From contig JBAMJV010008309.1 in assembly GCA_037951105.1 (NCBI GenBank), forward strand, positions 1-64,000: DNA of 64,000 nucleotides. The letters run 5' to 3'. Below are positions 57,961-64,000 of this stretch, piece by piece (positions within the stretch are counted from its first letter, which is position 1; each line of letters starts with the position of its first letter). The position numbers and the translations under genes are program-made. The notes beneath the pieces were generated by a model. It was given only the letters and a program-made list of their open reading frames with translations. It was not told the DNA's origin and did no database searches. This DNA is from Echinarachnius parma (taxonomy: Eukaryota > Echinodermata > Echinoidea > Clypeasteroida > Echinarachniidae).

Positions 57961-58798
57961 TGTATGTTACGTAGAGATTGACCGTGTTCCCATGAGGCCT
58001 TACAGTTGGAGTATTTGATGGAATATGCGATGATGTACTCAGTATGCATATAAAGTATTTTCAACTTGTCAACAATTCTAACAGATGTGTGGACATTATA
58101 CTGAATGAATTTACCTTTATGAATAATTTTTCCTTATATCATGGTGTTATATCTAGTTATTGTGATATTATGACACGAGTTCACGTTGTATTGTTATATG
58201 CAATTCTACTGCCTTTGCAGGTTTTTTGTCCCCTGTATGTTTACGATTGGTGAATGAAACTGCACTACACCGCAGCCGCACTACTCCTTGTATGATTCCT
58301 TTATTGGGTCAGACTATCTGCGACCTGCGACATATTGTTTTACTTATATTTTATTTTCTCTTTGTTGAGTTTTCCTTCCAAGGGGCATGTATACAAGTAG
58401 GGGCAATCCCCCTGCCCCAATAAGCTACGCCATTGATCAAAGTCTACTTATGTTATTGCACACTCCCTCCTTGTACCAAGTACATCATTCAGTAACGTCA
58501 ATGCAACCCTCATATGTAAAATGTGAATGTTAGAGGTGTACTTCAGTTTTGGTATAGAGGGCGCTGCACGAAATAATTGATTCTGAGATAATGAAAAGAT
58601 GAGTGTAAAATTTGAAAGAGCATACAATTTTAATGACAAAATAAACTTTTTTGGATCAAAATTGGTTCACAAACGGCTGAAATATTAATAAATATATCCG
58701 ATCGGAATCAATATGGGTCCCAGATTTATGCGATGATTTAAAAAAAAAGAGTAAAGATGCTTACACTTTTTCACAAATTTGAAAAAAGAGGTTTTTAA
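57961..58798. other. No recognisable feature
   Basis: The frames at 58044-58423 show no family resemblance. Confidence 0.4.
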
Positions 58799-59598
58799 AT
58801 ACACTGTTGGTCATAAAGTTGGAATATTTTTTTTTTTTTTTAATCCAACTTCATTCCTTTTCCCTACTTTTGCGCCTAATGAACCATTTTGTGCTAAAAA
58901 ATAATGATTTTATAATGTTTCCAAACTAACAATGTACACTAAATGGTTGCATGAATTTGCATTAATCAATGTAGCCTTTTGTGTTAAGCTTTGAAAGGCA
59001 GGACCTGTGATGATTGGCCCCTTTCCCTCTCCAAAGCGTATGTCCAACATGTCATCGTTATGGGTCATTTCTCAGAGTTGGCTGTAAAATTTTCAACCAA
59101 AATTGGCACAGAGGCTCTCTAGGCCAAACTCCATCCAACGCCATTTGCTACACGCCAAACGATGCGTGTGCTCCACCAGGAAGGGGTGTCATCAAGCAAT
59201 GTCCACTTGTTCGTTGGAACATCGCAGGTTACGGTCTGTAAAATACTCAGACGTCATCGAGAGGAGGGTAAATTAAAACTACGGGAATCTCTAGGACGTC
59301 CACAATTGACCACCAGGATAGATTATCGCAAATTGGGTAACCTTTGCCGTAGAAACCGGAAACGACAAAAAGGAGTCTTCGCCGTGTATGAAGAAAATAC
59401 TATGGAATCAACGCCTTCCGCCAAACTGTAGATCAGAGATCGCTCTAACATGGTCACCGAGCAAGACAAACTACCAAATGTCACCCCATACCATGCAACC
59501 AAGATTTAACGGGCGTTCCTGGACTAGGGAGTACAGAAAATCGCCGCCTGGACACTCGTGATATGTCATCTTAATGGATACGAGCCATACCACCGTTG
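58799..59598 (+). pseudogene. Decayed Tc1/mariner element
   Basis: The segment beginning ACTGTTGGTCATAAAGTTGG followed by AATATTTTTTT is a typical Tc1-type terminal repeat. The frame from 59162 reads SQVTVCKILRRHREEGKLKL, then GRPQLTTRIDYRKLGNLCRR and N-R. This is the paired-type helix-turn-helix and G-R-P-x-x-T-T hinge of a Tc1-like transposase. Earlier codons around 59020-59160 fit poorly and stops follow, so the catalytic domain is not recoverable. Its right side is cut where the RAG1-like transposon begins. Confidence 0.7.
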
Positions 59599-59635
59599 CA
59601 CAGTGGGCCAGGTGTGAGCAAAAGTGCGCCAAAAT
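59599..59635 (+). repeat. Left terminal inverted repeat of the RAG1-like transposon
   Basis: CACAGTGGGCCAG, nine variable bases, then AAAGTGCGCCAAAAT. It reads inward and is matched in reverse at 63880-63916. Confidence 0.85.
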
Positions 59636-60197
59636 AGTGACTTGGTCATGGAAATGAAATTGCTTTTTTCATGTTTTAAGCAAAGATTACAACCTGTAGA
59701 ACATCTCCGAGCAATATTTCTTCTCGATATTTATTTTAAGTGTGTCATTTTTCTTCACAAAGTCCGGAAATGTTGATTTTAGGGAACACATTGTATTAAA
59801 TGCAACATTGCGGTTTTGTCATGATATTTGCCAAACGGCTTGCTTAATCGACTTAAAATTTGGACTGCTCGTTTTATAATAGTTATTCTAAGTAATCATA
59901 CATTTTAAAGCCAAACTATTAGTTATGTCGGAATTTATGTTTAGTAGAAACAAACAAATAGTAGGATAAAATCGATGTTTTTTTTCATGCGCAAAAATGG
60001 TCAACATTGCTGTCGATTGCTGCGCTAAAAATATCATGATTGCCTTCCTCAGAATGTATGCTTTACTTGGATACCAAGTTTGTCTGCCACCATCTGCCAC
60101 CTTATGAGTAAGAAGCGGTTTTGCAACCACATGTTCGCCCTTTTTTTTGCCGAAATCGCACTTTTTTGCGAAAGAGCGCGCCGTGCGCTCATACCAA

Positions 60198-60270
60198 CGA
60201 ACGTTGAGGGCGTAAATACGTTCGTTGGGATCATACCATTGAAGTACATATCACGTTAGTACTTCAATGG
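60198..60270. repeat. Two adjacent short hairpins
   Basis: CCAACGAACGT pairs with ACGTTCGTTGG (60198-60228) and CCATTGAAGTAC pairs with GTACTTCAATGG (about 60237-60271). Both lie inside the 5' non-coding part of the RAG1-like transposon. They may be a small palindromic insertion. Confidence 0.65.
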
Positions 60271-60479
60271 CTCATACATAGGCAAACTACATGAGATACA
60301 GTTGTACGCTTTTTTCTTTGTTGACACAAGTAGCATCTATAAGAAGTCCTCTGACATTTTGTTTAAGATGATGGGACAATCATATGGATTGTATGAAAGT
60401 AGTCAATGGTAGAAGAGAGCTTAAAAAGGGAAGGAAAATCACAGAAAGCCAAATTCAAGATAGCGGGGGAGAGATATAG

Positions 60480-60570
60480 CGAAAGATAGAAAGAGGTGGA
60501 GAAAGAGTGAGGGGAGAGAGAGCGAGAGAGTGGGGAGAGGGGGAGTGAAAGGGAGGGGGGGGGGGGGGGT
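60480..60570. repeat. Purine-rich tract with poly-G
   Basis: GAGAGAG/GGGAG units end in a run of about 14 G. The S/P/L-rich minus frame here is compositional. Confidence 0.8.
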
Positions 60571-61417
60571 GTATACGTCACGCTCGTCGCAATCAAGGGT
60601 TTTAGTACGGTTTACGTCAAGAGGGTAAAATGACCATGAGTGTCTGGCCGGGCTTACCTTGTGAGGCGTGTGAGGTCAGTGACTCGCACTGGCGATAAAC
60701 AAAAGGATATACTATAAGCATGGATAGTACTATAAGTATACATAAATGTATTCTTCTATCAACCTCAATACAAACTTGTATTTTGTCCACTACTGCCTAG
60801 ACGTTTTATATCTCGAGGAAACTGTTTTAACTGTTATATTCTTCGTTAAAGGTAAGGATTATCCCTTAAGTATTATTAACCTGTATGTCTCGATGCAGTT
60901 CATGCTTGTGCGATTGCTATTGTACAAAATTATGCTTCTGTTATGATGCAGGGTGAGGAGGATAATATGTTTCCCAATGTCCGTAAATACCATTTTTGGT
61001 AAAATAAACTATTGCTTGCTTTTAACCCATACTTTTTTTCTTCTCCATTATGATTTAGACCCAGTTTTGTCAGTCAAGTTGGATCAATTCTACATTTTCC
61101 TTTTACATTTGAAATTTCTCTTCTTCGAAAGTACATGTTATGGGATGTACAGGTATTTCTTAGGCAATATTATTAAGCATGCGTTATGAGTGTTTGAGGT
61201 ATTGTATGTATCTATCTGCCCTATATCCCTATATCTAACTATATTATAATATGGATATCTAAATCTGTCTACTCACCTATCTTTTATTGAGAGGGGCGAT
61301 TATAATAACTGGAATAAAGTTAACACTTCATACCAGTTGTTTATAGAAAATGCTCTTTGTATTACAAATTTGTCCAACACTAAAATCAAGCCATCAAAAT
61401 GTTCTTGTTTTTCTTAC

Positions 61418-61419
61418 AG
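61418..61419 (+). other. Splice acceptor before the RAG1-like coding exon
   Basis: TTCTTGTTTTTCTTACAG has a long pyrimidine tract ending in AG, 25 bases before the strong-context start codon CAAAATGG at 61445. It suggests a spliced 5' leader. The open frame extends upstream to 61337 but that part reads through the pyrimidine tract. Confidence 0.5.
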
Positions 61420-61444
61420 ACCCAACATTCCGGGTTATTTCAAA

Positions 61445-63529
61445 ATGGCTTCTGTAAATATTCCAAGGCAAAGACTTTTCGATGTACTTCATTCTTCTGA
61501 CAGTTTAAACAATACGGCAAGTGGACTGAAAAAATGCATGGACTTCATCAGTGAATATTATAACTTTGATAACTCTGTAGTACCCGAAGAACTACTTCAT
61601 AAGATATCTGAGTCCGTTAAGGAGTTTCTTTACAAGTGCCGAGATAAGTGGAGGAAAAACAACCGCACATGTGTTAGGTTTCTCGAGAGTAACAGCGAGT
61701 GGCTAGAAAGCAATGTATTTCCTGATGAAATTGCAGATTCGCTATTAGGCTTAGAGAAAAACATGCCGTCAACATCCCGAATGTTGACTGCGGGCCGACC
61801 GGATAAAGAATGGGAAGAGTTGTCAAAAAGATCTAGACAACGGAAGGCACGAGAATTGTTGAGTGAGAGAGAACCACCAGAACTAATTTTCGCTGCATCA
61901 CAGGGAACTTACAGGAAAAACCCAGATCTGAAATATGTTCTAAACTTCGCTATGTTTTCCCCGACACGACCCACCAAGATCAGGAAACTCATCACAAAAC
62001 CAGTGAAGACACCTGAAAGGTACACTCCGGATGAAGCGCTTACCCTCCTTGTAGAAACGGGGATGACGAAACAATCGTACCAGACTGTTAGGTCGTCAGC
62101 AAAAAGAAAAGATGCCGATATCTACCCGCCATACAATGAAGTGAGGAACGCAAAGCAGAAGTGCTATCCAGAAAACATCACAGTAAAGGAAGATTCTGCC
62201 GAGGTTCCTCTGCAGAATCTCGTTGATCATACTGCCTTGAGAATTATCGAAAATCAGAAAGAGGTAATAACAAAAGTGGTGGAGGGTCTGGAGGATGATG
62301 AGCAGATGGTGTGCAAGTTGATTTGCAAGTATGGATTCGATGGCTCATCGGGACAGAGCGAATACAAACAGCGGTTTTCTTCCACAGAAAGGACGGACGA
62401 GAGTTTGTTTTGCACAACTGTGGTTCCTCTACAGCTTACATGGGGTGATCGAATCTTGTGGGAGAATCCAGTGCCATCCTCAACAAGATTCTGTCGACCA
62501 CTCCGACTCAATTCTGCCAAAGAAACAACAGAGTTAAGCCAGGGTGTGGACACATCAATCAAACAGGAGATAGATAGTCTTCAACCAATGGATGTTGCCC
62601 TAGACATCACATACGAAGTAGAGGCAGACCTGAACAGAATCTCGGATGTGAAAGTCAACTATGAACTACATCTCACAATGGTCGACCAGAAGGTCATCAA
62701 TGCCCTCACCGAAACAAAATCTTCCATGAGATGTTACGTTTGTGGTGCGACCCCAACACAGTTCAACAACCTGGACGAAATGCCTTGCTCAGATCCGAAG
62801 ACCTACCCAGCTAGCCACCTGACGTCGGGCCGATGTCGGAAGTTGGTTGCCGGATGTCGGCATATCGCCGTTGGCTCGAGGTTAAAATGTCCGCCAGCCC
62901 AACATCGTCACGACGTCATTTTTGTGATATATTGGCATAACGTCATTTTCCGACAATGGCCCAACATCATGTCATGTCATGTAAGCGTCCATGTCGTGCT
63001 GGTTCATGGTGCCAGAATTTTGTCATCTTCAGTACTGCCCATCAGGATGATGAGTGAAGAGGCACAGGAAGCGAGAAACAAAGATAACAAGATCTATCGA
63101 CGAGAATATGCTAGGAAAACATCTCGTACGGACAACATCAGCGATGTTTTCCACAGACTGATGGTAACGGGTGACATCGTGATCAGTAGCAAGTCTCTGA
63201 AAGTACAGAGATCACAGCCACTTCCTCTTGATGTGAATAACATGCTGAAAGATCAAATCACCCAAGACAGTCTTGATGACACAGCAGAGAGTGACTCTGA
63301 TATTAGTATTGTTTTCAGTTATGTGTTATCTTATTCTTCCAAGAAGGAATGTCATACATTTCAAATGTTATGTGAGCTGGAATATTGGTTCCACTTATTG
63401 ATGCATAAAAAGAGTCAGTGTAATTTGAATGTGTCTATGAGTTACAATGAATATATCCCTTGTCCAATCAGAAAACAGTATTTTGATGACGTCAGAGAAA
63501 TGTGTAAATGCTCCAATTGTGTTTCTTAG
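61445..63529 (+). CDS. RAG1-like transposase (damaged copy)
   Basis: The 694-residue frame (Met 61445) has the RAG1-core layout. Residues 117-119 are G-R-P, followed by a basic helix (KRSRQRKARELL), as in the nonamer-binding domain. SYQTVRSSAKRK, then YPPYNEVRNAKQKCYP follows as in the dimerisation/DNA-binding region. D299 in GFDGSSGQSE fits the position of catalytic D600 of vertebrate RAG1. SSTRFCRPL follows. D414 in MVDQKVI fits D708. C430 and C433 in CYVCGAT fit zinc ligands C727/C730, and H516 and H521 (HVVLVH) fit H937/H942. E542 in SEEAQEARNK fits E962. The C433-H516 gap is only 83 residues, against about 207 in RAG1, and some 50 of these come from a MITE-like insert. Most of the insertion domain is thus lost. 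Residues beyond about 620 run into a tandem repeat and are not native. It would act in the nucleus as a DDE-type cut-and-paste enzyme. This copy is probably inactive. Confidence 0.85.
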   Translation: MASVNIPRQRLFDVLHSSDSLNNTASGLKKCMDFISEYYNFDNSVVPEELLHKISESVKEFLYKCRDKWRKNNRTCVRFLESNSEWLESNVFPDEIADSLLGLEKNMPSTSRMLTAGRPDKEWEELSKRSRQRKARELLSEREPPELIFAASQGTYRKNPDLKYVLNFAMFSPTRPTKIRKLITKPVKTPERYTPDEALTLLVETGMTKQSYQTVRSSAKRKDADIYPPYNEVRNAKQKCYPENITVKEDSAEVPLQNLVDHTALRIIENQKEVITKVVEGLEDDEQMVCKLICKYGFDGSSGQSEYKQRFSSTERTDESLFCTTVVPLQLTWGDRILWENPVPSSTRFCRPLRLNSAKETTELSQGVDTSIKQEIDSLQPMDVALDITYEVEADLNRISDVKVNYELHLTMVDQKVINALTETKSSMRCYVCGATPTQFNNLDEMPCSDPKTYPASHLTSGRCRKLVAGCRHIAVGSRLKCPPAQHRHDVIFVIYWHNVIFRQWPNIMSCHVSVHVVLVHGARILSSSVLPIRMMSEEAQEARNKDNKIYRREYARKTSRTDNISDVFHRLMVTGDIVISSKSLKVQRSQPLPLDVNNMLKDQITQDSLDDTAESDSDISIVFSYVLSYSSKKECHTFQMLCELEYWFHLLMHKKSQCNLNVSMSYNEYIPCPIRKQYFDDVREMCKCSNCVS
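62819..62975. mobile_element. Small MITE-like insert within the RAG1-like gene
   Basis: GACGTCGGGCCGATGTCGG at the left and (reversed) GACATGATGTTGGGCCATTG then TCGG at the right form imperfect inverted ends around about 157 bp. Protein similarity stops just before it and resumes right after it (SVHVVLVHGA). The frame stays open through it. Confidence 0.6.
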
Positions 63530-63835
63530 GTCCAGAAACCCCTTATAAGTTCCACTAATCAGTGTAATATGAATCTGTCTATGTGTTACAATGAATATTT
63601 GCCTTGTCCAATCAGAAAACAGTATTTTGATGACGTCAGAGAAATTTGAAAATGCTCCAACTGTGTTTCGTAGGTCCAGAAACCCCTTATAAGTTGCACT
63701 AATCAGTGTAATCTGAATCTGTCTATGTGTTAAAATGAATATTTGCCTTGTCCAATCAGAAAACAGTATTTTGATGACGTCACACGGATTTGAAAATACT
63801 TCCATGGAATTCTATGGGTCTGAAAACCCCTTAGT
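63416..63835. repeat. 144-bp tandem repeat, nearly three units, with TGACGTCA-like site
   Basis: The units start at 63416, 63560 and 63704 (CAGTGTAAT). Each contains TTGTCCAATCAGAAAACAGT and ATTTTGATGACGTCA. The transposase frame ends inside unit 1, and the minus-strand frame 63805-63395 is a periodic artefact. CCAAT-box-like (CCAATCAG) and CRE-like (TGACGTCA) words are conserved in all units. Confidence 0.85.
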
Positions 63836-63879
63836 TCCTTTAAACTGGAACTTCATTAACCTTCTTCAATGAGTAATTA

Positions 63880-63916
63880 ATTTTGGCACACTTTGAAACG
63901 GTTCTGGCCCACTGTG
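63880..63916 (-). repeat. Right terminal inverted repeat of the RAG1-like transposon
   Basis: ATTTTGGCACACTTT, nine variable bases, then CTGGCCCACTGTG. It is the inverted partner of 59599-59635. Confidence 0.85.
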
Positions 63917-64000
63917 CAGAAATCTTGGAGCTTCTCGGCACGTAATTGATGAACCCTTTGTCTCCCTCTGTTCGGTCAAGGATGTTATGGCTCATACCCA

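Larger units (their letters stand above)
59599..63916 (+). mobile_element. RAG1-like (Transib-superfamily) transposon with CACAGTG termini
   Basis: The left terminus (59599-59635) and the inverted right terminus (63880-63916) agree at positions 1-13 (CACAGTGGGCCAG) and 23-37 (AAAGTGYGCCAAAAT, one difference), with an unrelated 9-bp spacer of equal length between the blocks. CACAGTG is exactly the heptamer of vertebrate recombination signals, and Transib and ProtoRAG elements also start CAC. The 4,318-bp element carries one recognisable gene, the plus-strand RAG1-like transposase. The 5' third (59640-61400) holds no RAG2-like kelch frame. A 5-bp duplication would be expected, but the flanks are CGTTG and CAGAA, so it is absent or lost. 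The element adjoins a Tc1 relic on its left. Confidence 0.85.

Noticed and set aside
59640-61417. A RAG2-like (kelch) gene inside the RAG1-like transposon
   Set aside because: Frames here are short, hydrophobic and without kelch motifs. No PHD-type cysteine/histidine pattern was seen on either strand.
63395-63805. 136-residue minus-strand frame with three internal repeats
   Set aside because: It is the read-through of the 144-bp DNA tandem repeat and resembles no repeat-protein family.

Overview
This window is intergenic or intronic DNA from an animal genome, most likely a marine invertebrate. It is AT-rich, shows no operon structure, and is filled with LINE remnants, terminal-inverted-repeat elements, fold-back elements, microsatellites and unusually many long poly-G/poly-C runs. 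The retroelement types (a LINE with a 2A-like peptide, LINE fragments with an apurinic-endonuclease-like domain) and the RAG1-like transposon would fit amphioxus, hemichordates, echinoderms, molluscs or cnidarians. The species cannot be fixed from sequence alone.

The most important item is at the right edge (about 59.6-63.9 kb). A plus-strand gene (start at 61445, upstream splice acceptor at 61418-61419) encodes a protein with the RAG1-core / Transib-superfamily layout. In order it has a GRP plus basic segment like the nonamer-binding domain, a D-G motif, a second D 16 residues before a CxxC-x-A-T zinc motif, an HxxxxH zinc motif, and an SEEAQEARNK motif carrying the third acidic residue. It lies between inverted termini that begin with CACAGTG, the vertebrate V(D)J recombination-signal heptamer. 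The termini keep two conserved blocks (positions 1-13 and 23-37) at identical spacing. No RAG2-like gene is visible. The copy is damaged: the insertion region between the CxxC and HxxxxH motifs is mostly missing, a small MITE-like sequence sits in its place, and no target duplication is seen.

Layout from left to right. 1-11.8 kb: a pogo-like non-autonomous element, four reverse-transcriptase (RT) remnants, an 830-bp tandem duplication with internal palindromes, a tRNA-like sequence, a 20-bp minisatellite, and one minus-strand ankyrin-repeat exon (9.65-9.86 kb), the best candidate for a host-gene exon. 11.8-15.6 kb: a 3.76-kb element with terminal repeats and a 15-bp motif scattered ten times in two subterminal clusters. 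17-20.8 kb: a minus-strand LINE broken by tandem repeats and a 593-bp TA-flanked MITE. 21-22.3 kb: a CpG-rich repeat. 22.3-32.5 kb: one transposon-bounded block holding three full tandem units of about 2.7 kb and a partial fourth, flanked by a 6-bp target duplication. 32.5-39.8 kb: LINE debris, fold-backs and several TTAA-flanked MITEs. 40-42 kb: a giant fold-back with arms of about 760 bp, itself carrying a smaller fold-back flanked by TA. 43-49.7 kb: microsatellites, LINE debris and three kinds of minisatellite. 50-55.6 kb: a LINE with an N-terminal hydrophobic segment and 2A-like motif, endonuclease and RT, broken by at least four insertions. 55.6-59.6 kb: a MITE and a decayed Tc1/mariner element.

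Almost no open frame here is an ordinary host gene. Nested insertion is the theme, and several insertions can be read exactly from target-site duplications.
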